DNA of 64,000 nucleotides from Eonycteris spelaea (taxonomy: Eukaryota > Chordata > Mammalia > Chiroptera > Pteropodidae), in contig PUFA01000181.1 in NCBI GenBank assembly GCA_003508835.1, positions 1,302,001 to 1,366,000 on the forward strand, read 5' to 3'. A program made the translations under genes and the position numbers. Shown in pieces: positions 41,582-55,019 of this stretch. The notes below the pieces were generated by a model. That model did no database searches. It had not been told where the DNA came from and was given only the letters and a program-made list of their open reading frames with translations. Position 1 is the first letter of the stretch; each line of letters opens with the position of its first letter.

Positions 41582-42639
41582 TCTGCTAGCTATATGACAC
41601 TAGCAGATGACACGGATGCCCATCTGTCGAGGACCCGAACTGAATTCTTAGTGTGGGATCTGTAGGTGTCCTCAGAGCTTGTGTCAATGGGATCGAGAGC
41701 TCTGTCGGAAAGATACACAGAGAAAGGAGAATGAAATTAGGCGTATTACTTGTCTTGGGTATTAACTCATCACACGTCTTAAACTACACTAGCTAATGGG
41801 ATTATAAATGCATCTGTTAAATGTGAGACACCTATTTGCTACATTCTTCAACTACATTCTTCAGCCTTTATAAGGTATCAAGCAACAATCAAGTAATCTG
41901 AAAAGGCAAAAACAAAACAAAACAATCGAAAGTAGACAGTAAATCGCCAAGGTCCTGCACAGGCTCTATTTAAGAACAAAATATTGACTTCACTTTGAGG
42001 GACTGGAATCTCACGCTGGAGTTTACCAGTAACTCAGAAGAATGTAAGAAGGAGGCTCGCTTCGACAAAGCTTCACAGAGCACTTACTCTGTCCCGGATG
42101 CTGTGCTGGGAAAAGAATACAAATAAAGAGGTAGTTTCAGTATTTGGGTAGATAAGGACAGAGCGCTCCATCATTTAAGCTGAACGCTCACACATATTTC
42201 ATGTACACTATCAATGTGACTTAGAAAGAAAAAAGCACAGGATAGAGGTGAAACGGCCACCCTTCGTGAGGCACCCTTAGCTCCTTAACTATGGACATTT
42301 TCATTCTCCCTGTAGCACAGCTCTTAGAAGCCTTTGGGCAGCTTCCAGCTGCTTCCAGCTGCGTCTGGTCCATCTGCCCTTCTCCTTTCTGTGTCCCATT
42401 ACACCTCTGCAAGTCCACCTGGGCCTTACACTGCCGTTCAGCATTCATTCTTCTTCCCACTCCCCAGCGACAGTGGGCAGGTGGAGTCACCCCTCATTCA
42501 CACTGGAAGAGCCAGGGAAAGAGCACGGAGATGACAGATGCCAGCGTGGCTAGTGTGTCTGTCCCCACACGCCACAGTAAGGAGAGCTGGCCCAGGGCCG
42601 CTGAGCCTCCCTATCCCTGCTGTGGGCCGAGGATGCCGG

Positions 42640-42686
42640 GACGTCAGCTCAGCTGTCAGCTCAGCTGACGAGGTCTCAGACGTCAA
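42640..42686. promoter_or_regulatory. Two CRE-like GACGTCA motifs flanking a duplicated 12-mer
   Basis: GACGTCA occurs at 42640-42646 and 42679-42685. Between them GTCAGCTCAGCT is repeated exactly (42643-42654 and 42655-42666). It lies about 0.9 kb upstream of the inferred exon 2 edge. Role inferred only from motif shape. Confidence 0.4.
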
Positions 42687-43269
42687 ACACGGGGTAGAAA
42701 TCTGAGTCCTTTTGGACTTTAAACCTATGGCCTGTTATAAAGTAATGAGCAGCCAAAACCTTCCAGCTAACTTCATTTCTTCTGGGCCTGAACATTTCTA
42801 ATCCTGAAACAGTCTGAGAGTTGAAGGATGTTTCTGCTTCATTCAGATCACATACCTTTCTAGGAAAAGGCATCTTCCACCACTATTCATGCTTGCAGAG
42901 GTCTGATCCTAATCTTACAACTCCAACAGTCGTTGGACAACCAGGAATTGGTAGCTAATACAAATGGCAGTGTATGTGTCCTACCTACTTGGGGCTTTCA
43001 ATGACTATAACTTAACAATCCACACGTGGAAATGTGAAAACAAAAACATAATGAGTGGAAAATTAAAACACACAGGAGTAGGGTCACATGGTGACTACAT
43101 ACATAAATATTGGCAAGGATTAGACATGAACACCAAGGGATACAAGTAATTGGAGTTTTATGTTCGTTGGGTTTTTTGTCTATAAACTAGAGAATAAAAA
43201 GTTTTAAGGGATTGATTGTTGCCAAAAATATTACAGCAGCAAGAGAGAAACCAACTCTATGGAGCCAGT

Positions 43270-43270
<1 letters not shown>

Positions 43271-43306
<36 letters not shown>
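43271..43306. repeat. (GT)18 microsatellite
   Basis: 18 GT dinucleotides in SLC6A4 intron 1. Confidence 0.98.
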
Positions 43307-43308
<2 letters not shown>

Positions 43309-46300
43309 TGTGGGGGGTAGGTATCCTGAATTCTCCTTTATCTAGCATATCTAGCAGCTGTTTGGTCTCCCTCCCTGACCCTATCCCAGGCTCAGGGATG
43401 CAAACACCACTCATAGAAGAATACAAATTTCTGACTGAGTGATCTATATAAAACCCCATTCTGTTCACCTTTATGTTGTTGTCCAGCCTCTCCCTGCTCC
43501 CCTTTCCTTGTGACCTGAGTTAGACTTGATGAACTTTTAAATAACCACACATCCTCTCATCTACCATAAGTGACCATTTATGAGGCCAAGAAATTTTTTT
43601 TAAGTTCGTTCTTTTTTTCCTAGAGGGAGAGATGATGCCAATATATTTAAATTCACAGCTAGGATAAACCTAAACTTGGGGTGGTCTCTGGCTGTGTTGT
43701 TTGAAGAAGGTCTCTGCTCTTCCCTCTGGCCTGTGTCAACAACACGCTTTCCACATTAAAACTGAAGAACTAACTGGAAGACCAGATGGCAGAGATAAAG
43801 AGCTTTACCACATGCAGCCAGATGGCGCCCAACTTACAGAGCCTACCCGAGACTGAGGTCCCTCTGCCTTGATCTTCCTTTCTCCACCCTCAAAATTTTA
43901 CCCAAGATTTTCTGTAGGAATTTCTTCCTAGCTTCAAGACTGCAACTTTTGTCTCATTTAAATTGAAGCTCAAGAGCAAATGTGTCGCCCACCCCCTCTC
44001 TGGCACGTCCACCGCAGGCGATGAAAGGGAAATGTTGGTAGGGGCAAGAAACACTTAGCCATGCTAGTGACTTGTCAACCCGCCACAGGAGCCGCGTGAT
44101 TTGTTCTAGATTTCATTAACTTTCTCCCTTGGGGCACTCTTCAAGGAAGTTGGAAAAAGTGTGTTGGTGAATTTTAGGCGACAATGTGGGTTCTTCAGGG
44201 TCCTCAGAGGCTCAGTCCCCAAGGCATCTGACCTTGATTTCTTGGCAACTGTCATGAGCAGCTTCTAGAAGAGTAATACACTATTGTCTACTTTCGTTCT
44301 GAGGATTACAAAGGTCTCGTTTCCTGAAATACCCCGACACATTTTTTCTTCTTCTTATTTTATCAACAGGCTGAAACGGCCCAAGTCATAAGAAAAGCTG
44401 TGAAGAGTGTTCCTCAACCCGACTCACAGCCTCGGGTTGCTTCTCCCTAGAAACTGGTCTCTCTCCATCCGGCTCTGCTTTCTGGGGTTCTCCTTCTGTG
44501 CTCCTGCATCTGATCATAGAGCCTGGCATGCAAACAGATAAGTGACAGCCACTTGAAGCCACCAAATGGTAGAGAAGCATATCTCCTTTTCAACTCACTC
44601 CTTGGCCTCTCCATCTGAGAAGAAAACCCCTCCCAGGTACTAATTGGGTCAGCGAAGAGCAGATGGCTTGGCCTCAGCCCTTTCCTGTTTGTGGGATGCT
44701 GCCTGTGGACCCAGATTCCTTGCCCCCCTTTTCCTGCACAGCACGGACCAGCTTTTTCTACTGAGACCAGAGGATACCAATGATTGAGAGCAAGCTGGCT
44801 CAGGTATACAGAGGTATACATAGGTAAGAGCTGTTAAGAAGGTTGGTTTCCAAGAATGCTCTCGTGGAAGCTTTCTTTTTTAAAAGATATTTTTACCCTG
44901 CTGGATAGAGATATTGCAAAAGAGATCAATATTATAGCTATGACCTCTTCCAGGCACGCTTTAAGTTTCTCCATGGCCAGAAAAAGCCCTGGAAGCCTTC
45001 AGTAGCACCTTGAATGTGTGCCATTGTCCCAGGCTGACCAGGGACAGGCCATGGGTGACACCACGTAAAACCCAGCTCCTCAGTGGGACCACAGCTTGAC
45101 ACGCAGGAGCTTCATCTCCCACATCACTGCGCAGAAGAGGCAGCACAGTGGTGAAGATGATGGGCTGACAGTCGGCTCCCTGTTCACACTTCTGTTTCCT
45201 CTCAGACAGGTAGGTGGGCTAATTCCCTCATCTCCCCACTAGTAAAAAGGATTGTTTCTATTTAAACTTCTCCTGATCCAATCTCCATTCTTACCACATC
45301 CATATCTCTGTAGCCAGCGAAACCAGTATCTGAACAAGCATGTAATGACAGTTACAGTGATTAGTCATGAAACCACCCAGCCCTTTGGAAATACCCATGT
45401 CCCTACATGTCTATTTGTCACTCATCAGCACATTCTAAGCAGAAACACTATAGAAATGCTGTACTTTGACTTCACGTGTAGAGATCAAAGTGAATTCATT
45501 TCTCAAGACACTGGATTTCCATTTCAAAAAACAAACAAAAGAAAACCCAGCATGGATTATGGGTTTACCACTGAGATAAGATTAATTACAGGTCATATAG
45601 CCAAGTAGCAATTTGCATCCTCTGTTCAGAGTGAGTCTAAAGGTCCCAAGACACCTATCAAGGATGATAGGAATCATGGGACTCTGGCACAACTAACACA
45701 GTTGGCTCTCCACCACGGGCCAACCCTCATTCAGCAGTGACATGCGTTTGCCTACTATGTCCTAGGTTCTTGGAGACAAAGCAGGCACAGTCCTGCCTTC
45801 ATGGCGTTCACAGTACAAGGCCAAAATCTGACTGGCAGGAAAAGCTGGTGCTACCTTTAGAGCTGGTGCACCTCCTGCTGTAAGCTGAGGTGTCTGCTGA
45901 CTGGATGCGCATGTTTAATGCCTCACATTTCTAGCTCCACATCGCCCTCAGGTTTTAGAAGTCTTCCTTTTGTTGCTATTGCACAGCTTCTGTCACAGGG
46001 CCCTGCAGTTCAGTTGATTCTGGCTCACAAGCTCCACAGTATAAGAAGGCGGTTCGTATTTCTATCTGTTGAAGCCACTGTTCTATGAGGTGTGAGTGTC
46101 ATAGTTGTGAGCCACAGGACAGGGATTCCTGGGTCACCTTTCAAACAAAATAGAGACTCCATGATATGAATGACGAGAGTGGAGAAAATCTGCTTGTTTT
46201 TTGGACCTACGGAGTAGAAAAGAAGTGTACTATCACAGCCATTTCATTATCCAAAGACTTCCTTTATGAGAGAGTCAGGCAGTTTAATTTTTTGGAGAGG

Positions 46301-46624
46301 AATTAAGTAGGCTCAAATCCTCAGGGCCTATGGGCCAGCTACCATGAGAAAGGAAAAGGGTCTCTGCCCAGAACTTGCTGTGCCTGGGAAAGTAAAATCT
46401 AATGATTAGCCATTTGCGATGAGGTTGAGATCACTCTAGAGGCTGCCCAAAAGTACCACGGATTACTCACGTTGCCTTTAATAAAAAGAAATGAATTTGG
46501 CCTTAACAGGCATGAACAGTCCTCCTCTAGTGAAAAGGTACAGCCAAGCCCTAGACTAACTACCTCCTCGAGGCATCGCTTAATAGTTCCTATATATCCA
46601 CAACTCACAGCTTTCCTGTCTCAA

Positions 46625-46825
46625 GATCTGTGCTGGAACCTCAGAGCCACCACTTACTACGTGACTTCGGGCAGGTTACTTAACCTCTCTGAGCTTCTAT
46701 TTACAAAATGTGTAAAACAAACCATTAAAATGTCCTGCTTCCAAAAGGCTGTTGTGGGAATTAAATACAAATATGATAACTACTGAACGCAGTGTCAAGC
46801 ACACGGAAAGCTTCAGTAAACGACA
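46625..46825 (-). mobile_element. MIR SINE, reverse
   Basis: ACTTCGGGCAGGTTACTTAA, CCTCTCTGAGCTTCTATTTAC and GAATTAAATACAAATATG fit reverse MIR. Confidence 0.7.
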
Positions 46826-46879
46826 GCGAGTTGACGGCCACTATGCTACCACATATATGCAACCCAGTCTGCTCTGCTC

Positions 46880-46990
46880 CTTCATACCCACTAAGGGAAA
46901 CTGAGGCCCACAAGGCTAAGTGATTCATAGCCTAGCACACAAGGAGTGGGCAGCCTGAGCTGGAAGCCGGGGCCTCCATCTCCTTCCACC
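46880..46990 (+). mobile_element. MIR SINE fragment
   Basis: AAACTGAGGCCCACAAGG followed by a decayed copy of the MIR middle region. Confidence 0.45.
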
Positions 46991-47027
46991 AGCCCTCTCT
47001 GGTCTGTGCTTGGAGTCACTGGCAAAC

Positions 47028-47130
47028 TTGTAAACAGCAGATTCCTGGGCTGCTCTCCCAGAGATTCTAAATCAAGGGATCCGCGTGAGTGCTGACCTTT
47101 AACAAGCACCCAGGTTATCAGGGGCAGGTG
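47028..47130 (+). mobile_element. MER5A-like hAT fragment
   Basis: GTAAACAGCAGATTCCTGGG and AGAGATTCTAAATCAAGG resemble MER5A internal sequence. Confidence 0.45.
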
Positions 47131-47159
47131 GTCCGCTGAGCATGCCAGTGCATCCCTGC

Positions 47160-47420
47160 CTTGCCCCTTCGCTCCCTCTAATTACCCTGCATCCTCTGAG
47201 CTCCGGCTTAAGTTTCTATCCACACCCCTCCATGAAGCTTCCTCTCGCCACCCCAGCCCAAGATGATCTCTCTCTACTCCATCATTCATCATTGATTATC
47301 GGGTCTCCTTAGTTACTTTTTACGCACACTGGTTTCGCATGCCCCTGGCAGCAGGAGCCACGGCTTACACATCCCTGTGTTCAATGCTTGCTAATCGGTG
47401 TGTGCACTGCACAGCTCCCA
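47160..47420 (+). mobile_element. L2 LINE 3' fragment
   Basis: CCATGAAGCTTCCTCTCG, GGCAGCAGGAGCCACGGCTT and TTCAATGCTTGCTAATCGGT fit the L2 3' region order. Confidence 0.5.
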
Positions 47421-48719
47421 GCACGGAGGGTCTGTTTTGGGTTTCTGGGCACAGGGCCTGGGAAACTGCAGAGGCCATTCAGGGGAGACACTCCTCTTCC
47501 CCGGAGTGCCATTCCCAGGGGCCCTGCCCCTTCTGCTCTCACCCATCGGGAAGATCTGCCATGCATCCTGGGGGAGGATGGAGAACTGTCACCAACAATA
47601 ATTGTAATGGACTATAGACTGGAAAAGATTGACACATCTTAGATTAAAAAAGAGCGTATTAAAGTTGTGCTTTTTAGACTTTGAAACAAATATCGGCAGG
47701 CACAACCCTCAATGGCCTCAGTTCCAAATGTTCATTTGTGAGTTGTTTGTTTGGAAGGAACTTGGAATATATTTTCTACCCATAGAAATAAATGTTGTAA
47801 ACACTAGTTAGTCTCCTAAGCTGGTTTACAAAAGCCTAGTTTAACCATACAAATTCTAAAACATCTAAAATGCAAGCTGTAAAACAGAGCATTGTTAAGT
47901 AATACGAAAGGGGGCGGGAGTGGGAATGACAATGAAACTGATTAGAAGTTATTTATTTTAACATTCTTTCTGGGTCTTGAGGAAAACTAAATTGGACAGA
48001 AGGACAAGGAAGTAGAGACCTTGAATAGATGCCACGCAGGTGTCTTTAGGCACCTTTACAGTGCTTTAGAAGCTGATGACACGAATTCCTTATTACACTT
48101 AACTCCACAACTTACCTTTTGCAGAAAACAAAACTGCTTTCGCTCTGTTGCTGTTATGTGTTATAACGTGGACAAAGCCAGGGAAGACACTTGGGAAACT
48201 CAACCGAGTGATATGTTAGATTAAGCAGCATTCGGTGTGTCGCACTTTCTAAACACTCCTTTATTGGTGTTATAATGCAGTTTATGCAATAAATAGAAAT
48301 CGAGACAATAAAAACTTGAGAGCATTTCCAAACACTTTTTCCTCAGTAAGAGGTATATTACTAAGACACATATTGTGTGAAAGAGACATAATTAGACTCA
48401 CAAAGGGAGCCGAGAGGGGGAGGAGGCAGGAAAGAGAAGACAACCAGCCCCAGGGAAAGTGTGATGACAGGGGAGTGGAGTTACTTGTGGCAGCTGAGCA
48501 AGGTGGGGAGAGAGGGGAGGAGAAAAGCGTTTGAGGTGGAATTAAATAAAACGTGAGGAGCGAAGATGACGGGCGGGGGAACTGGGCCCGTTTCTCTGGG
48601 TGAGAGAACAAAATGGGGGGAGAGTGGAGAGGGGAGAGACGGGGCCAGGTAGTAGAGTGGAGGGGGCATGAAGGCCGGGTGTGGCCAGCTCTTCAGCCAC
48701 CAGATGTGTGTGATCTGGG

Positions 48720-49345
48720 TGTCACTTGAATTGAAGGTGCCTATACTCTCAAGTCAGAAAGTTCTGGAATATGTTTAACAAGGAGTCACACACACAGTTT
48801 GGGGACATTCATAAAAAAAATCAGTTCATCATGACCCAGATCGTCAGATCTCGTTTCCAGATGTGAGAGAGAATTTCCAGTCCCTAGGAGTTTCTGGTCT
48901 CAAAAAGTAACCTTGAAGCTAAAAGGACATCTTTGAAATAGTGGGGGAAATTTGAATATGGGCTATATATTTGATAATACTATCTTGTCAATGTGAAGTT
49001 TCTCAAATGTGATAATAATGGGGTTATGTATACCTTGTTCTTAGGAGACATGGGCTGAAGTATTTAGGGGGAAGTATTTGGATGTCTGCAAATTCTCAAA
49101 GGTTCAACACAATTATATATGTATATAAATTGTATAATTATTACATTAATAATGTCAAATGTTATACACAGTGTGTCAAATTATATATGTAATATATGCA
49201 GAAATTATATATCTGTATAATTAGAGAGAGAGTACATGCACAAATGTGTCAAAATGTTGACAACTGGTGAATCTGGGTGAGGTTTCCCTGGACCACTTCT
49301 CTGGATTTTTGGTTGAAATTTTTTGAAATAAAAAATTGAGGTGAG
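48720..49345 (+). mobile_element. Old L1 3' end
   Basis: ATTTGAATATGGGCTATATA, AATAATGGGGTTATGTATAC, TGACAACTGGTGAATCTGGG and a tail TTTTTTGAAATAAAAAATTG match an L1M 3' UTR and tail. The middle is AT-rich with TA repeats. Confidence 0.75.
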
Positions 49346-52300
49346 AAAAATAATTCTACCCCTCAGAGGAGCTGGGAAACTTCCAGTCAGTCAAGCCTCC
49401 CTGCAGCCGGTGGTGGTGCGCCCAGAATAGCATATCTTCTCTCTGCCCTCAATCCCTTCCCTCCCCTTTCCTCCCAGCCCAAGCTCTCTTCCTCTGAGAC
49501 CAGGGAAAGAGCCAGCTAACTAGATTAGCATTTAAAAACAACACACCCAGGGGAGAGAAAAGAACAGAGTGCAGGAGACTCAGGTTCCAGGCTTGGCCTG
49601 TGTCCTTACAGGCTGTGAGGGAGCTTGAGCAAGCCATGGAGGACTCTTGGAGGAGATCCCTTCCAACTCTGTCTCTCCCTAGTCTCCGGAGCTCCTCAAT
49701 TAAAGGAAAAGATTCAGTTTATTCTATTTTCATTCAGCAGCTCAGTAACAAAGGAAAAAGAATGTCTTTTTCCTCAAATATGCCCAGAAAGACAACACAA
49801 AAACACAAGAAAGCGAAGGCCCACTGGCTTGCTCCTTCCCACAGAGCCTGCCTACCAGCCTCCAGCTCTGGATTCTCCCACAGCACACAACTGGCTCTTC
49901 CAGATCTGTCACTTGGCCTTGTCACAACCTCCCTCTCACCTCTTTCCTCCCTACCTCAAATGATTATACAAAGATCCGGACCTCGGATCCCAGGAGACCT
50001 TCTTCATGCCATCTGCCTCTTGTCAGTGCCTTGGGACCCTGGCCACCGAGCTGGCCCTGGACATCACCTCCACGTCTCCACGTCACTGGGGTTCATCTCT
50101 TGCTCTTCAGTCCAGGGGTTACTGAGGTTAATGGAGGGCTATTTGGTCCTGGCTTTTTACAAGCCTACGGTTTAAACACCCACTAACAAGTACCCGTGGT
50201 CCAGGGTTAGGGTGGCAGCGAGGGAGGGAGCTGTTGTCAGTTTCCGGGAGAGCCAAAGGAAATAAGAAAATAATGCAGTCACACTCACCTTATCTCTACT
50301 TATTCTGTCACCCCATTAGACACAGGGCTGAGAAAACACTCACTTGGTTTAAAAACGTGTTGTTGACATTCAATAAATGAGCATTCATCTTCCCAGTCAC
50401 TGAGAGCTGACAAAGGCCAGGTTGGAGGGAATGCCCCTTCACAGAGACATTACTCAGAGACCACTTCTGAAGGTGGACCCAAATCAGTACGATGATGAGC
50501 TCCACCTAGAAATAAGGGGTCTGTGTTGGCCAATGTGGGGGAGGTGGCGGGTCTCGAGCCCACCCTAGAAAAGCAGTTCACCCCTCTGCCCAGGGAACAT
50601 CACTTATGCCAGGTTTCTTTTAAAGGCTAGTTCTACCTGTGTTCCACCTGGGTCTTTCCTAGAAAGATAACAGTTTGTTTTTTCCTTAGCGTGCTATTTT
50701 GTCCAATTAAACCCAGAAAGTGACACGCAACCTTGGTCCAGGGTTGGGGCAGCAGTGCCAAAACCCACAGAAGCAGGGTGAGTCAGCATCACTTGCCCCA
50801 GGAATGGAGAAACGAGGCTTTTTATCAGACCTTTGACTCCACACACCAGCCTGTTCCATGCACAAACCTCAGGGGTGTGCAGACAACTGGTAACCGCTCA
50901 GTGACTGGGAAGAAAACCACACAGCCCAAATCTGTACTGCCTGGAAACCATTTCTATCGCACCACGTTCTGGGCAGGTTGCAAAGGGGACCTGGTGAGTT
51001 GGGAACTCGGGCCATTGGTTAGAAGTGGCTGAGGTGCACGACTCGACTTGCACGTGTCAGAGTGTGCAAAGGCTCCACCTTATAGTGAAACCCAAGAAGT
51101 CCCCAGAGGACCCTGATTTGACAGCAACATCTGGGTAGAAAGTCCTGGCTCACAGGCATTTTGCCCCATCATTTCAACTTGTGTTAGCTTAAAGCAAAAA
51201 AGTTAAGGTCACAGTCACAGAATGAGTCTGAGAGGACTTGGACATCATGTTATGTGAGACCCCCTGCTCGCCCTCACTTAGACTGAGGACCATGAGACCC
51301 AGAAGAGCTGATCTGTGATGGAATAACTAAGGTCCAAAGTACTTTCTCAAACCGACAGAAAAATGACTGCATAGTTTTCCTCTGGCCATCCAGGCATCTT
51401 TATTTAAAAAAGTTAAGTCATGACCATATCCTGTTGATTCATTAAGCCAAATTAAAATTAAACTTCCTCAGACAGCTCTGCCTTTGTTTTCTCAACCTAC
51501 ACCGTTCAACAAGTATGAAGGAAAAGAAACTGCCACTTACTGGCTTAATTTCTGGAATTACCCATGGTCCTCTTGGAAGGGTGTCATCCGTGGTGTTTTT
51601 GCAAGCCTTCTGTCTGAGACAACCCCTTCCAGCCCAGTACTTTATTCCACTATCATCTCACCCATTGGTGAAACTCTTTGACATGCCCCTCTGACTTTCA
51701 TCAAAATGCTCAGACAACTCTAAAAATCCCCCCAAACAGGAATTTCTGAGGTTTTGCTGATTCCATTAAAACTTCAATGTTATTCTATCTTCATTCCCAC
51801 CCTACCCCCTACTCCTCGTATATGTATTTCTTAAGCAAGGAGACTGAGTAAATGGGTTTGAATATCTTTGCTCGAATTGCCTCTGAGGTGTCCTAGATGG
51901 ATCGCCAGAGTCTTGTGGGGACTTTTAATTAATTGTGAAGCAGTCTCAATCTGCTCTTATTCAGGCTCTTATTCTTGCCCCAAATGGCGTGCTCAGTTTG
52001 CACAAGCTTCGTAAGAACCTGCTTCTTACCCATGCTGGAAGCAGCCACCCAGTCTATGGTAGGAAAACTTGAACCTTTGGGCATCAGCGGCTCCACACAA
52101 AAACAAGTAATAGGACAAAGAATCAAAGCTGTGTTTTTAACTCCACTCCTAGAAATGCAACCAGTAATGCTGTCCACAATGCCCCTCTATTTCATAAAAC
52201 ATAAAGTCCAACGTTGCTTCTTAGACATTTTTCCTATGTAACTGAAGGCAAAACACATTAAACATTTGATCTCCTCTTACTAGAAGGAGAGCTACCAGAC

Positions 52301-53099
52301 TCATAAATAATCCATTGACCTGATTCATTTTTTTTTTCTGGACAAAATTGATCATAAAAACACATACACACAAGCCTTTGTTCTTTCTGACTCAGGAGTT
52401 CTACCCCTCTCAAATTCTTAGAACCCCAACTGAAAAAGAAATTCATTATGCGAAAGACCCAGTGCAAAAGGGAATGTGCTCCGTAGTGTTCTTTAGCTCC
52501 AGAGAGCTTTTCCAAAAAACAAATTTGTACACGTTTTTCAAGCAGCTGATGGTCACACACTTCGGCTGGCTGTAGTTCGGGCTTCACATACATTTTGAAT
52601 GGCCTGTGAGCTGAGTGTGCGGCGGCTCTGCCAGTGAAAGTAACCCAAGCTCACTGGAGGCTCGCGGCCACTTAAGTGTCATTCATAGATTTCTCTAGTT
52701 AGGCGTTTATGACCACCAGAACCCTCCGTGCAGAAAAATGCCTTTGCATAAAGCCACCTGCACGCCACGGCAGTTAAACATAAACTATGAAACCGACGCA
52801 ACTTTATCCCAAAGCGCAGGACAGCACTTTGCTTAAGACCGTCTTTACAGGGTCTTCCTCTGGTACTCGGGACACCACAAAGCCCGTGCATGCAACAGAC
52901 AAAGGAGCCTTCCAGAGCCCGCTCGTCCACTCCGCGGTCACCTTTCCCTCCGGCCCCACTGCGGTCCACACTCGCTCTTCCCGAGAGGGCAGCCGCAGAG
53001 CCGGGCGCGCACACGCCCGCGCCAGTGCCTGGGAGACGAGAGAGGGACGAAGTTCTGGAAAGAAGTGCGGATTAGAAGCAAGAAGGAAAGCGGACGCAC

Positions 53100-53190
53100 C
53101 TGCCGGGAGTCGGCGGGGAGGCTGGTCCCGGGGCTCGCGGAGGCGGGGCGACCCTCCCGCCCTCGAGGCACCCGGGGCGGCCGCTGCCTG
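53100..53190 (-). other. SLC6A4: SLC6A4 non-coding exon 1
   Basis: On the - strand a GC-rich stretch reading GGGTGCCTCGAGGGCG and GGGACCAGCCTCCCCG, followed by CCCGGCAG|GTGCGT, matches what I recall of human SLC6A4 exon 1A and its donor. The donor fixes the right-hand splice edge at 53100. The 5' edge is estimated from the TATA-like box about 25-30 bp upstream and is approximate. Confidence 0.75.
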
Positions 53191-53199
53191 TGCGGGAGC

Positions 53200-53540
53200 T
53201 GCGCCCGAGCGCCGGTATTTGTACTCTCGGCCCCTCACATGGTCTGATCTCTAGATATCCGCCGCCAAAGAGCTCTTGAAGAATTTTTGCGTCACTTTGA
53301 GCGGCAAACTTTGCGTTTCCCGGCGGCCACGGCTCGGCGTTCCTCCCACGGCGCGGGGTGGCCGCCTGTGCGCGCTCAAGGGGCACGGGGGAGTTAAGTG
53401 GAAAGGGGGCCGGGGGCTGAGCCCTGGAGAGGTGACACGTGCACGCACACTCTCGAGGAGGGTCCGTGCTCTAGAAAGAGAGGGAGGCCGTGGCGGCGAG
53501 GGGCCGGCCGCGGGCCGAGCAGAGACAAGAACACCCAACT
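53200..53540 (-). promoter_or_regulatory. SLC6A4: SLC6A4 core promoter in a CpG-rich island
   Basis: The interval of about 52.9-53.55 kb is the most GC- and CpG-rich part of the window. On the - strand a TATA-like TACAAATA lies at 53214-53223, where the human serotonin transporter promoter has its TATA-like motif. A CRE/AP1-like GTGACGCAA lies at 53287-53296, about 100 bp upstream of the inferred start site. Further upstream, 53.3-53.5 kb is CpG-rich, with several GGGCGG-poor but GC-rich blocks. Confidence 0.7.
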
Positions 53541-54138
53541 TCCTTGCTTCTTAACCTTTCAGGGGACGGTGGCTCCGCAGCGGACAGGTAGAGTTCCTCC
53601 CCTACCAATTGCTCCCCAAATTTTATTTAGATTTCTGCTCCGGGTCACTTTCTCAGAGCTACCTGTCTTGACCACTGACACCTCCCCATCACCCCCATCC
53701 CAAATCCTGCCCTATTTTTCTCCCCAGGATTTAACAGCACCTGGCATTCCCTGAGTGTATCCGGCTCTATCACGGGGCGAATTCAGCCAGGGGGACCCTG
53801 TCTAATGCCTCTCCATCCTTAGTGCCTCCAGCAGTGCAGGGCAGCGCCCAGCCTCGTAGCTCACAGTGAATACTTGCAGAGAGAAAGAAAAGAAAAGGGA
53901 AAGAATTCTCTCCCACTTTGTGAATCAGCCGCAGTTCAAAGCAGTCACAGAACAGTAATATGGGTGGTGTACGTGCCTGTGGTTCGGAGTGAGTGGATGA
54001 GTTACTGCAGTATTTTAATAACCCATAGAGGTTCAACCATGTTCTGAACCATGTGACTATATAACTTTGATTATTTCAAAAGAAAAAAAAACACTTAAGT
54101 TTACAAAGAAATGTGTTATACTACTTTTTCAGGTTTTT

Positions 54139-54183
54139 TGTTGTTGTTGTCGTTTTTGTTTGTTTGTTTGTTTGTTTGTTTTT
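54139..54183. repeat. TTG/TTTG-rich simple repeat
   Basis: TTG repeats followed by several TTTG units upstream of the SLC6A4 promoter. Confidence 0.9.
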
Positions 54184-55019
54184 CTAAACGCGTTTGAAGA
54201 GAACAGATGCAGTACTTGCTTTGGGATATCCCTGAAGCTGAGCGAGGGCGAAGGCTGCCCACCTACGTGTCCCCGGAGGAGGCGGGGACCTGGCAAAGCA
54301 GAAGGCAGAAAGGAAATAGCAATGACAAGTTTGCAGCTCCCTTGTGCTTGGAGGATTGAAACCCAGAAAGCCGAGCTCGCATCCATCTGGCCTGAGCAGG
54401 CATCCAGAGGGACTCGGGTAGAATAACTCCGTCCTCGCGTGTGGGCGGCGCCCCAACCTGGGAGGAATCAGTGTGAGGTTTTGGTGCCACCTAGACGTCA
54501 GGGTGGCGATTGCAAGGAGGGTAGGGCGCGTTTCTGAGAGCACCCCACCCAGCCTGCTCTGGTGAGCGAGCTGCTTGCTGTTCAGGGCCGCGAAGCCAGG
54601 CTGGTGGTTCTTGGGCAAGTGTGAGAATGTCATCTCTTGCCTAAATGCGGGGGTGGCACGGCCCACATCAGTTGGCTTTTTAATTTTTTTTTTTTTCGGA
54701 TGAACACAGAGTCTGCTGCATCCCAGGTTCCACTTGGTCTTTGTAAACTAATGTGTAAGCGCTGTCTAAACAAGGCACAAAACAAATGTAAGGTGTGGCT
54801 CAGAGGAGGGGGCAGGGCAGACCAAAGGGAGGAGGGCACTGGGAAGGGGACCAAAGGCTTCAGGAGGCGATGGTGTGACTTCAGTCTTTGGCTAAGGCTG
54901 TCTCCACCCAGTCTGTTCTCCCCGCTGGCTCAATTCCAAAGTCACATGAACTGTTGACCCCACTGCTCCTGGCCTTCTTTATCCACCCTAAAACCTATTC
55001 TTTCCCAGCCACCTTGGGC

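Larger units (their letters stand above)
41702..53099 (-). other. SLC6A4 intron 1
   Basis: 11.4 kb between non-coding exon 1 and exon 2. Contains L2, MIR, MER5A-like and L1 3'-end fragments, a GT microsatellite (43.27-43.31 kb) and a CRE-like/duplicated 12-mer cluster (42.64-42.69 kb). The longest ORF, 191 codons at 49600-50175 (+), has no recognisable domain. Confidence 0.65.

Noticed and set aside
49600..50175. 191-codon + strand ORF in SLC6A4 intron 1
   Set aside because: Low-complexity Ser/Pro/Leu-rich translation without a domain; chance in pyrimidine-rich sequence.
53072..53554. Several overlapping ORFs in the GC-rich promoter
   Set aside because: CpG islands lack stop codons by composition, and the region is a promoter and non-coding exon 1.
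54184..54666. 160-codon - strand ORF upstream of SLC6A4
   Set aside because: No homology recognised; composition-driven.
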